Assembly (NCBI RefSeq): GCF_002835825.1
Contig: NZ_PIZH01000121.1
Coordinates: 1 to 5,705 of the forward strand
Direction: 5' to 3'
From: Methanoregula sp.
Lineage (GTDB): Archaea > Halobacteriota > Methanomicrobia > Methanomicrobiales > Methanospirillaceae
DNA length: 5,705 nt
In this document: positions 1 through 5,705 of the stretch, one piece after another
Layout: every line of letters starts with the position of its first letter
Numbering within the stretch: the stretch's first letter is position 1
The notes under the pieces: generated by a model
What the model saw: only the letters and a program-made list of their open reading frames with translations
What the model was told of the DNA's origin: nothing
The model's database searches: none
Made by a program: the position numbers and the translations under genes

Positions 1-765
1 CCCCTATCCTGCGCACTTGTCCTGACCCTTCTCATCTTCTCATTGGCCATGGTCCCCGGATGCTTGAAAATAGCACAGCAATATTCCGGCGACCAACCTT
101 CAGAAGGATCAGCGACCCAACCGCACGATGCGGTGGAATTCCCAACAGCCCAACACGACCCGGTAATCCGGACCTTATCAGAAATCACGGTTGCCTCCAA
201 GACAACAACCGATCTCGTCACCGACGCTCCTCCCGAACTTACACCGGACCCCTACCCGGGGCAGCACTCCCGGCAGTTCAACATCACAATCGATCCCTCC
301 CGCTATGTCCGGTCACCCGAATTCAAAAAGACCTATGTCCTGCGCGGGAACTCCACCGGACTCTCTGTCAATGCAACTTCCCTGAAAGGTCCGTTATGGA
401 TCACGTTTACTGTCAAACCACTCTACGATTGCCTCAATAATCCGGACTCCTGCAAAGGTGAAGTAAAAAAATCCATCAGCCGCCCCTATTTTGCCCTCAC
501 GGTGCGGGATAACCAGACACGGGCAATTGTTGCCGAAGACGGGTACGGGCGTGAATTCAGTTCACAGACGGAGAATAAGACCATGAAAATTTTCCGTGAG
601 GGCCGGTACCACCTGACCCTCACCGGTGAATCGGTCGATGTCACGCTCTCAATCACAACGGGAACAGCTCCCGTTCAATCCGTAGCGCAGGCATCTGCGG
701 CTTCTTCAGCGCAGGAATCCGACCTGCCACCTGAACTGCGTGAGATTCTTTACGGAGGAATGTAA
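1..765 (+). CDS. Exported putative lipoprotein of unknown function, 5'-truncated by window edge
   Basis: The frame is open from base 1, so the gene begins left of the window; the TTG at 43 and ATG at 49 lie inside a signal peptide and are not the true start. Codons 1-20 read as a hydrophobic h-region (LVLTLLIFSLAMVPG) ending in a lipobox-like VPGC, with the candidate lipidated cysteine at 61-63. The mature part would be about 234 residues. A low-complexity Pro/Thr/Ser-rich stretch follows (to about nt 270), then a beta-rich region (about nt 270-660) with a Cys pair, DCLNNPDSC, at 430-432 and 451-453 that could form a disulfide. Near the C-terminus there is an Ala/Ser-rich linker. Five N-x-S/T sequons (NIT, NST, NAT, NQT, NKT) fit an extracytoplasmic, possibly glycosylated protein. 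I recognise no family. It lies 4 nt before the secretion ATPase, which suggests an accessory surface role in the same pilus-like system (inference). Confidence 0.8.
   Translation, partial: PLSCALVLTLLIFSLAMVPGCLKIAQQYSGDQPSEGSATQPHDAVEFPTAQHDPVIRTLSEITVASKTTTDLVTDAPPELTPDPYPGQHSRQFNITIDPSRYVRSPEFKKTYVLRGNSTGLSVNATSLKGPLWITFTVKPLYDCLNNPDSCKGEVKKSISRPYFALTVRDNQTRAIVAEDGYGREFSSQTENKTMKIFREGRYHLTLTGESVDVTLSITTGTAPVQSVAQASAASSAQESDLPPELREILYGGM
754..759 (+). promoter_or_regulatory. Shine-Dalgarno for the ATPase start at 770
   Basis: GGAGGA lies inside the last codons of the lipoprotein gene, ending about 10 nt before ATG 770. It favours 770 over the in-frame GTG at 740, which would place the start upstream of this site and overlap the previous gene by 26 nt. 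The tight spacing suggests translational coupling. Confidence 0.65.
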
Positions 766-769
766 CCCG

Positions 770-2584
770 ATGGCAATCCGCGATCGCGCTCTTGTGATCC
801 TCGCTACCCTGACAGATACGTTCTATGGGTTCAGAGCAGGTCCCGTAAAGACACCATCTTTCGCACAGGCCTCCTCCTTACCCCATTCAGAGGACAATCC
901 GACAGCACAACCCCTCGCTGGCTTTGGGAAGTCAGTTGCCCGGCTCCGTGCCATCCCTGCATATCTTGGCAACCGCACCGACACCGGCGATGTCCTGATC
1001 CTCGCAGTCTTCCTCGTTGCGTTTCTCACCGGGTATGGAGCGCTCCTCATCGACTTCCCGATCCCGGTGCTGGGACTCCTCGGGGTCATATCCCTCGCAA
1101 CCCTGGCCCTTGCCGGCAGTGCAGCATGGCACCGGTTCCAGCCCGCATCCGGAACCCGACACGGAATGCCAGGCACGACAAAAACCATTCCGGTTCACGG
1201 GAGCCGGGTCCCTGAGGCATCACTGAGTATCGAGCAGGCTCTCCCGCTTCCATCCAGGCGAGAACATGGTCTCCTCGAACAGTACTGGATCGAATCACCA
1301 TTCACATCGGTCCGGATTGTCCGCAAGGGGAACGAGGGTTTTGTCTATACCGTGGACGAACCGTCTCTCACCGAAGAGGAGCAGGCCGTGCTCTTTGAGA
1401 CCTCCAGCCACCTGCGAAAGGTGATTGTGTATGACAATCCGGAGAACCCGCCGGCCGAAAGACTGGATGCTTCAACCATCAGCCACATAATCCGGGAATT
1501 CCATCCCCGTATCGCTAACGACCGGCTGGCAATTCTCTCCTACTACCTTCGCCGCGACCATTCGGGCTACGGGCCGCTCGAGGCCCTGATGCGGGACCCG
1601 GCACTCGAAGACATCAGCTGCAATGGCGAGAACCTGCCGGTCTTTGTCTTCCACCGCACCCATGGCAGTCTGCCGACAAACATCCTGTTCCGCGAGGGGG
1701 AACTCGACCAGTTCGTGCTCAAGCTTGCCCAGAAAGCAAACAAGCAGATCTCACTCTCGAATCCCATGGTGGACGCAACCCTCCCCGGCGGGTCCCGGGT
1801 GCAGATCACGTTCAGCAACATCGTCTCCCTCCGGGGAAGCTCGTTCACCATCCGGAAGTTCCGTGCTGATCCCATGACCCCACTCGACCTGATCCGGTAC
1901 GGGACGTACAGTGCAGAGGTACTTGCATTTCTCTGGCTTGTCATCGAACACCGGAAAAGCCTCATCATCGCCGGGGGGACGGCAAGCGGCAAGACCTCCA
2001 CCATGAACGCGGTCTCGCTCTTCATCCCGCTCAACGCGAAGATCGTCTCCCTCGAAGACACGCACGAGATCCAGCTGCCCCACAAAAACTGGCTGGCAAC
2101 CATAACACGGGAGCTTACGGTTTCCGGCGTCCAGGGGGACATCGACCTCTTTTCCCTTCTCAAAGCTTCCATGCGCCAGCGCCCCGAGTTTATCATCGTG
2201 GGGGAGGTGCGGGGACGGGAGGCCCAGACGCTCTTCCAGGCCATGAACACCGGGCATGCAACGCTCTCCACCCTCCACGCCGGGAGCGTCAGGGAGGCAA
2301 TCAACCGGCTCACCCACGAGCCTATCAGCGTGCCGCCGGTCATGTTCACCGCGCTCGACCTGGTGATCAGCCAGTCGGTCTTCACGTACGGCAACCAGCG
2401 GGTCCGGCGCTGTTCCGCTATCAACGAGATTACCGTGAACGACGAAGGAACGATCATTCCCCGACTCCTCTATTCCGGGATGTCCAGAGCGACACAACAA
2501 GACGGATTTCACCGGAATCGAAAGTGCTCGACGAGATCGCGGTGCTGCGGGGATGGTCGCCGGAGCAGGTTGCAGAAGAACTGA
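770..2584 (+). CDS. Type II/IV secretion (GspE/TadA-like) ATPase with N-terminal membrane helices; C-terminus frameshifted
   Basis: This is a cytoplasmic motor ATPase that powers subunit movement through the TadC-like platform encoded next. Numbering from ATG 770: two hydrophobic segments at about 75-94 and 98-119; start of the family core around YWIESPF (172); N-terminal ATPase subdomain with GYGPLE (266), LPGGSRVQI (338-346) and FTIRKF (359-364), whose R343 and R362 are candidate nucleotide-contacting arginines; Walker A GGTASGKT (402-409, K408); Asp box SLEDTHE (E429, D430); Walker B IIVGEVRG (E479); His box TGHATLSTLHAG (H496, H503). All catalytic motifs are intact. ATG 770 has a good ribosome site; the GTG at 740 is less likely. 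After about residue 569 the frame reads a non-family tail (Arg/Cys-rich, about 35 residues) to the stop at 2582-2584, while the expected tail is in the frame ending at 2676. With one base restored the protein would be about 635 residues. Family assignment is very secure; the C-terminal end as read is probably not the real one. Confidence 0.93.
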   Translation: MAIRDRALVILATLTDTFYGFRAGPVKTPSFAQASSLPHSEDNPTAQPLAGFGKSVARLRAIPAYLGNRTDTGDVLILAVFLVAFLTGYGALLIDFPIPVLGLLGVISLATLALAGSAAWHRFQPASGTRHGMPGTTKTIPVHGSRVPEASLSIEQALPLPSRREHGLLEQYWIESPFTSVRIVRKGNEGFVYTVDEPSLTEEEQAVLFETSSHLRKVIVYDNPENPPAERLDASTISHIIREFHPRIANDRLAILSYYLRRDHSGYGPLEALMRDPALEDISCNGENLPVFVFHRTHGSLPTNILFREGELDQFVLKLAQKANKQISLSNPMVDATLPGGSRVQITFSNIVSLRGSSFTIRKFRADPMTPLDLIRYGTYSAEVLAFLWLVIEHRKSLIIAGGTASGKTSTMNAVSLFIPLNAKIVSLEDTHEIQLPHKNWLATITRELTVSGVQGDIDLFSLLKASMRQRPEFIIVGEVRGREAQTLFQAMNTGHATLSTLHAGSVREAINRLTHEPISVPPVMFTALDLVISQSVFTYGNQRVRRCSAINEITVNDEGTIIPRLLYSGMSRATQQDGFHRNRKCSTRSRCCGDGRRSRLQKN

Positions 2585-2676
2585 GGAAACGCGAGGAGTT
2601 CCTCCGGCTTGCCCTCGATGTCCCACCCCCGGACATCCTCGACCTCGCAAACGCGATCCACAGCTCGGGTGAGTGA
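2479..2676 (+). pseudogene. Displaced C-terminal tail of the secretion ATPase, out of frame with 770-2584
   Basis: This frame (codon starts at 2479, 2482 and so on) encodes about 65 residues, including SPESKVLDEIAVLRGWSPEQ and then a charged helix (EELRKREEF), ending at TGA 2674-2676. The pattern 'S-K-V-L-x-E-I-A-x-x-R-G-W' followed by an acidic/basic helix is, from memory, the usual ending of archaeal GspE-type ATPases. It lies exactly where the ATPase frame loses family character. Its stop sits 1 nt before the ATG of the next gene, matching the close spacing of the rest of the operon. It has no convincing start of its own, so it is best read as the tail of the ATPase gene (770-2676) separated by a one-base loss at about 2459-2480. 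That loss could be a sequencing error, a real mutation or, less likely, recoding. Confidence 0.85.
2668..2672 (+). promoter_or_regulatory. Shine-Dalgarno for the TadC-like gene start at 2678
   Basis: GGTGA, complementary to the 3' end typical of archaeal 16S rRNA, lies 5 nt upstream of ATG 2678 and overlaps the final codons of the frame-corrected ATPase gene. It supports 2678 rather than the in-frame TTG at 2609. Confidence 0.6.
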
Positions 2677-2677
2677 G

Positions 2678-4507
2678 ATGCAGGGGTCTCTTTCTATCGG
2701 ACAGGACGGGTCGTTGTTGACCCGGATCGAAATGGCCGTACTGGGACGGCAGCTTGGTCGCGACCTGATGGCTGCCCACCTGCCGGTCACCGCGGAACGG
2801 TATCTCCGCACGACACGGCTCACCGTTGCTGCATCGCTGGCAATCTTTGTAGGATTCTATGCATTCGTCTCTTTCACGGGGATATCGTTTGGCCTGTTTT
2901 CGATCGTCCCGCCCGTACTCTTCTGGGCACTCCTCTTCACCGTCATGGTACCCGGATTATTCCTGTACCAGGTTCTGTATCCTGGCATCATTGCCCGGGG
3001 CCGGAAGAGCCGTATCGACCTCGAACTGCCGTACGCGATCTCCTACATGCAGGCGCTCTCGACAACAATGTCGCCCTTTATGGTGATCCACCGTATTTAC
3101 GAGGAGCGGGAAATGTTTGGCGAGGTCTCACGGGAATTCGGGCAGGTAGTCCGGGACGTAGAGTTTTTCGGTGATGACCTGATCTCCGCCATGCACAACC
3201 TCCAGAAGACCACGCCCTCTCCTCTCCTGTCGGATTTCTTCAACGATCTCCGTATTGTCTTCGAGAGCGGCGGGGATTTCTCTGCCTACCTTGCATCCAA
3301 GACCGAGTACTTCCACCAGCAGGCCCGGCGCGAGCTCGACGTTGTCTTAAAGACCATGGAGATCATGGCCGAGGTTTATGTCTCGGCATTCGTTGCCGGA
3401 CCTATCGCCCTCATCATCATGATCGTTGCCCAGGGAATGACGAGCCAGGGGACCATGTCCTGGCTCCTCCCGATGATGTATATTGTCATCCCGGCCGGTG
3501 CTATCGTTATGATCTGGATCCTTTCCCTGATGCTTCCCCCGGAGAACCTGGAAGTGAGCAGCAGGGAGACTGTGGAGTACGGCACGGGATCCGGCGCTCA
3601 TGTCCGGAAGGGAACGTTGGAAAACCCGGAATTATATCGCCATATCGAGACGAAGAAGCGGAAGTTCCGCCTCTATGAAAAACTGCGCCATCCCCTGCGC
3701 ACTTATATCTCCCATTATGCATACGGTATCGTTCTTGGGGCGGTTTGTGCCGGAACAGTGGCAATCCTGTTTTTCTGCGGGGCGCTTGGCATACTCTTCC
3801 CGAAGAACGCATTCGAGGCGGGCATCTGTTTTATCATTATCACATTCCTTATCCCCGTTTCCCTCTCCTACGAGTGCAGGAGGCTGTACGTGAACAATAT
3901 TGAAAAGCACATCCCGGAATTTTTGCGGGAACTTGCCGACATGAAGGAGATCGGGCTCACCCTGCCGGATGCTATCCTGCGGATCTCTTCTGCAAAACTG
4001 GGTGTTTTGAGTTCGGAACTCACGCACGTTACGCGGGATGTCAGCACCGGGTCCTACGTCAATACCGCCCTAGTCCGGATGGACCAGCGGATCGGCCTGG
4101 TCTCCGTCAAGCGTGCGATATCCCTGCTTGTCAAGGCCGGGGAGATCACGTCCGACCTGCGCCAGATAATCATGATCGCCATCACGGACTTCGAGCATTA
4201 CCTGAAGATGAAGCGCGAGCGGGCCAATACGGCAATCGTGTATGTCATGATCATCTACCTCTCGTTTGGCATCTACCTCTTCACGGCATACCAGCTGAAC
4301 GGACCCTTCATGGTGAGTTTCTCGACATATAACATCAATTTCAACCTGGCACAGAACGTCACCGATATGTTCCGTATCGCGATCATCCTCGGGGCATTCT
4401 CCGGCATCATGGCCGGCCAGTTCAGCTCGAACAGCATCCTTGCCGGCTTCAAGCACAGCATCGTGCTCCTGGCAGCGGCAATAGCCCTGTTCGTTTTCAT
4501 GATATGA
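2678..4507 (+). CDS. TadC/GspF-like type IV pilus assembly platform protein, tandem F domains
   Basis: This is the polytopic cytoplasmic-membrane core of the machine, expected to contact the ATPase and the pilin subunits. The 609-residue protein has two GspF/TadC halves, as is usual in archaea. First half: helices at about 49-66 and 73-97, a cytoplasmic F domain from about IDLELPYAISYMQALS (113), then helices at about 233-251 and 263-286. A charged linker follows (about 288-346, with KKRKFRLYEKLRHPLR). Second half: helices at about 349-373 and 381-397, a second F domain from HIPEFLRELADMKEIGLTLP (about 411), with KRAISLLVKAGE typical of the family, then helices at about 519-538, 567-580 and 594-609. 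I chose ATG 2678 because GGTGA precedes it and the frame-corrected ATPase stops 1 nt before it; an upstream in-frame TTG (2609) would add 23 Ser/Arg-rich residues that overlap the ATPase tail. Family assignment is secure; the exact substrate is unknown. Confidence 0.93.
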   Translation: MQGSLSIGQDGSLLTRIEMAVLGRQLGRDLMAAHLPVTAERYLRTTRLTVAASLAIFVGFYAFVSFTGISFGLFSIVPPVLFWALLFTVMVPGLFLYQVLYPGIIARGRKSRIDLELPYAISYMQALSTTMSPFMVIHRIYEEREMFGEVSREFGQVVRDVEFFGDDLISAMHNLQKTTPSPLLSDFFNDLRIVFESGGDFSAYLASKTEYFHQQARRELDVVLKTMEIMAEVYVSAFVAGPIALIIMIVAQGMTSQGTMSWLLPMMYIVIPAGAIVMIWILSLMLPPENLEVSSRETVEYGTGSGAHVRKGTLENPELYRHIETKKRKFRLYEKLRHPLRTYISHYAYGIVLGAVCAGTVAILFFCGALGILFPKNAFEAGICFIIITFLIPVSLSYECRRLYVNNIEKHIPEFLRELADMKEIGLTLPDAILRISSAKLGVLSSELTHVTRDVSTGSYVNTALVRMDQRIGLVSVKRAISLLVKAGEITSDLRQIIMIAITDFEHYLKMKRERANTAIVYVMIIYLSFGIYLFTAYQLNGPFMVSFSTYNINFNLAQNVTDMFRIAIILGAFSGIMAGQFSSNSILAGFKHSIVLLAAAIALFVFMI

Positions 4508-4513
4508 GCGTGA
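4506..4513 (+). promoter_or_regulatory. GAGCGTGA initiation element before the first pilin gene
   Basis: GAGCGTGA overlaps the TadC-like stop codon; its GTGA ends 3 nt before ATG 4517. The same eight bases precede the second pilin-like gene (4954-4961), each followed by (g)acc and ATG. It is a weak Shine-Dalgarno (GTGA part only), and the shared context may be functional or chance. Confidence 0.35.
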
Positions 4514-4516
4514 ACC

Positions 4517-4969
4517 ATGCAGCAGCAGAATTGTGAAAACACCGGGGCGGTATCCGAAGTGGTGGGGGAGATGCTCATGATCGGGATCGTCCTTATCCTC
4601 GTGGCTCTCTTCTCGGCATCGCTTGCCAATTACCTGCCTTCCGAGCGCACCCCGTCGGTCACTATTCGCATGAGCCATAACATCACTGACGGCACCATCA
4701 CGCTCTGGCACAAAGGTGGCGACTGGGTGAAAGCGGAGGACCTTAACGTCCTTGTCAGGGACAATGACTCCGTTACCGCACCGGTAATACGCTACACTAC
4801 AAGGAATGGCGACCATGACTTCATTCTTGTTCCGGATGCTCAGGCATTTGATCTCGAGAGCAATATCACGATATCCCGGGGCCGATCGCTCACCGGCAAC
4901 GAGTGTATAACGCTCGCTACCGGCAGGGCAGTCCTCTTCTCCGGCACGGTCGGGAGCGTGAGACCATGA
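4517..4969 (+). CDS. Type IV pilin-like protein (archaeal pilin N-terminal domain)
   Basis: This 150-residue small exported subunit is likely assembled or secreted by the upstream ATPase and TadC-like platform. The N-terminus is a short polar leader, MQQQNCENTG, then AVSEVVGEMLMIGIVLILVA and further hydrophobic residues to about residue 38. This AVSEVVGxxLM pattern is the hallmark of the archaeal pilin N-terminal domain (PF07790, formerly DUF1628). Probable class III cleavage lies after G10, but the leader lacks the usual Lys/Arg just before the cleavage glycine. The rest is a beta-rich head, with a WHKGGDWVKAEDLNVLVRDN stretch that resembles the 'H-x-G-G-D-x-(I/V)' segment common in this family, and three N-x-S/T sequons (NIT, NDS, NIT). 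ATG 4517 lies 9 nt after the TadC-like stop. It could be the major pilin or a minor subunit; a single gene copy here does not decide this. Confidence 0.9.
   Translation: MQQQNCENTGAVSEVVGEMLMIGIVLILVALFSASLANYLPSERTPSVTIRMSHNITDGTITLWHKGGDWVKAEDLNVLVRDNDSVTAPVIRYTTRNGDHDFILVPDAQAFDLESNITISRGRSLTGNECITLATGRAVLFSGTVGSVRP
4954..4961 (+). promoter_or_regulatory. GAGCGTGA initiation element before the second pilin-like gene
   Basis: This is the second copy of GAGCGTGA, inside the last codons of the preceding pilin gene and ending 4 nt before ATG 4966. With the ATGA stop-start overlap it suggests coupled translation of the two pilin-like genes. Confidence 0.35.
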
Positions 4970-5705
4970 AAGACGATGCCGTAGCCCCGGTCATTGCGGT
5001 CATGCTCATCCTGGCTGCGGTGGCATTGGTTTTTGCGGTCTTCAATGGCGTCTATATCCCATCCCTGAAGCAGGCAGCAGAGATCGAACACCTCCAGTGC
5101 GTAGAATCCTCGTTCCAGCATTTCTCTTCGGATATCGAGCGGGCGGTTGCGGACCGGAGAGACGGGACGGCCTTGAGCGAACCGGTGCCTCTGGGCGGGG
5201 GTGATATATTCATAAACCCGCTGAGATCGGCAGGATCGCTTTTGGTCATGAACGAAAGCGATCCGGTGTATTTTCTGACGCTGGAAACCGAAACAGGAAC
5301 GGTCAGGTTTAATGGCACCATGGTGACTATCTCCTATGATCCTGTCGGGAACTTCTGGCAGGACCAAGGCTACCGCTGGCAGTACGGGTATCTCAATGTG
5401 ACCAAGTACGGAACGAAACAGTCCCCGTTGAGTTATCCCCGCATGACCGACGTAAACAGCGAGTTTGGCACCAGCGGATCGCCGCTTGCCGGATTTGCCG
5501 GTTCGTTTGGACGCGTGGAAGGTTCGCGGAACTCAACGCAATTGCCAGTGTATGATGCGGAAGGAAATGTTACCTCCTACAGCCCGCGGGACGGGAACTG
5601 GTCCACAATCGTGCTTACTGCCGTACAATTGTCCGCAGCCCCCGACCCCCCGGTTGTGAGTTGCATCTGGTTCGGGGGGATGGGGCTGGGGACACAAAAT
5701 TCTAC
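4966..5705 (+). CDS. Larger pilin-like exported protein, 3'-truncated by window edge
   Basis: The frame stays open from ATG 4966 to the end of the window (246 codons plus 2 bases) with no stop, so the C-terminus lies outside. The N-terminus reads MKDDAVAPVIAVMLILAAVA, hydrophobic to about residue 31, then IPSLKQAAEIEHLQCVESSF, an amphipathic helix. A pilin-like hydrophobic helix followed by 'IP-x-x-x-x-x-x-E-x-x-H' and a larger beta-rich head resembles a group of archaeal pilin-like membrane proteins that often follow small pilins in such operons (recalled as DUF7289-like; not verified). The leader before AVAP is only four residues and has no glycine, so prepilin peptidase cleavage is doubtful. 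Seven N-x-S/T sequons (NES, NGT, NVT, NST, NVT, NWS, NST) indicate a probably glycosylated surface domain. The start overlaps the previous stop as ATGA. It is likely a minor pilin or tip/adhesin-like subunit (inference). Confidence 0.82.
   Translation, partial: MKDDAVAPVIAVMLILAAVALVFAVFNGVYIPSLKQAAEIEHLQCVESSFQHFSSDIERAVADRRDGTALSEPVPLGGGDIFINPLRSAGSLLVMNESDPVYFLTLETETGTVRFNGTMVTISYDPVGNFWQDQGYRWQYGYLNVTKYGTKQSPLSYPRMTDVNSEFGTSGSPLAGFAGSFGRVEGSRNSTQLPVYDAEGNVTSYSPRDGNWSTIVLTAVQLSAAPDPPVVSCIWFGGMGLGTQNS

Noticed and set aside
740..769. GTG start at 740 for the ATPase, adding ten residues
   Set aside because: It lies upstream of the GGAGGA site and overlaps the lipoprotein gene by 26 nt; ATG 770 is correctly spaced from that site.
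2456..2512. Programmed -1 ribosomal frameshift site
   Set aside because: No X-XXY-YYZ heptamer or obvious following stem-loop is visible at the switch region; a lost base is simpler.
2609..2677. TTG start at 2609 for the TadC-like protein
   Set aside because: The added residues are Ser/Arg/Thr-rich without family character and come from reading the ATPase tail in another frame; ATG 2678 has a ribosome site and sits 1 nt after the true tail's stop.
1567..2779. Long minus-strand open frames (296 and 342 codons) opposite the ATPase
   Set aside because: They mirror the codon bias of a GC-rich coding strand, show no recognisable motif, and lie opposite conserved ATPase motifs.
4070..4816. Minus-strand open frame of 248 codons across the TadC-like/pilin junction
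   Set aside because: Its product is His/Asp-rich with no domain or membrane signature, and it crosses two well-supported genes.
5204..5217. AT-rich run gatatattcataaa as a TATA-type promoter
   Set aside because: It lies inside a continuous coding frame with no gene start following it, so it is probably just codons.
5465..5659. 64-codon frame inside the last gene
   Set aside because: It is a different-frame shadow of the open frame running from 4966 to the window end.

Overview
The window reads as one unidirectional, tightly packed archaeal operon on the + strand that encodes the core of a type IV pilus-like (T2SS/Tad-related) envelope machine. The Arch_pilin-type N-terminus of one product, the archaeal-style double-domain TadC/GspF membrane protein, the archaeal GspE-type ATPase, GGTGA/GGAGG-type ribosome binding sites and the GC-rich codon use all suggest a euryarchaeon. 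My best guess is a methanogen of the order Methanomicrobiales (for example the Methanoregula group); this is inference from sequence style, not a database match.

Layout: (1) 1-765, the 3' part of a gene that starts upstream of the window, encoding an exported, probably lipid-anchored protein of unknown function. (2) 770-2584, a secretion ATPase with all nucleotide-binding motifs, preceded by an unusual N-terminal extension of about 170 residues with two predicted membrane helices. Its reading frame is broken near 2459-2480, and the conserved C-terminal tail continues in another frame to a stop at 2674-2676. (3) 2678-4507, a 609-residue polytopic TadC/GspF platform protein with two F domains. 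(4) 4517-4969, a 150-residue type IV pilin-like protein. (5) 4966 to the right edge, a larger pilin-like protein that runs off the window. Junctions are 4 nt, 1 nt (after frame repair), 9 nt and a 4-nt ATGA overlap, so the genes are almost certainly co-transcribed from a promoter left of the window. No stretch over 300 bases lacks a gene.

How they work together (established for the families): the ATPase turns over ATP in the cytoplasm beneath the TadC-like platform, which drives insertion or extraction of pilin-like subunits with a hydrophobic N-terminal helix. The lipoprotein could be an outer-face accessory (inference). No prepilin peptidase, archaellum gene, RNA gene, mobile element or CRISPR array is seen.

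The most noteworthy points are the single-base frame break in the ATPase, its membrane-anchored N-terminus, and the density of N-glycosylation sequons in the three exported proteins. The system as a whole looks like a variant of a known archaeal pilus family rather than something without precedent.
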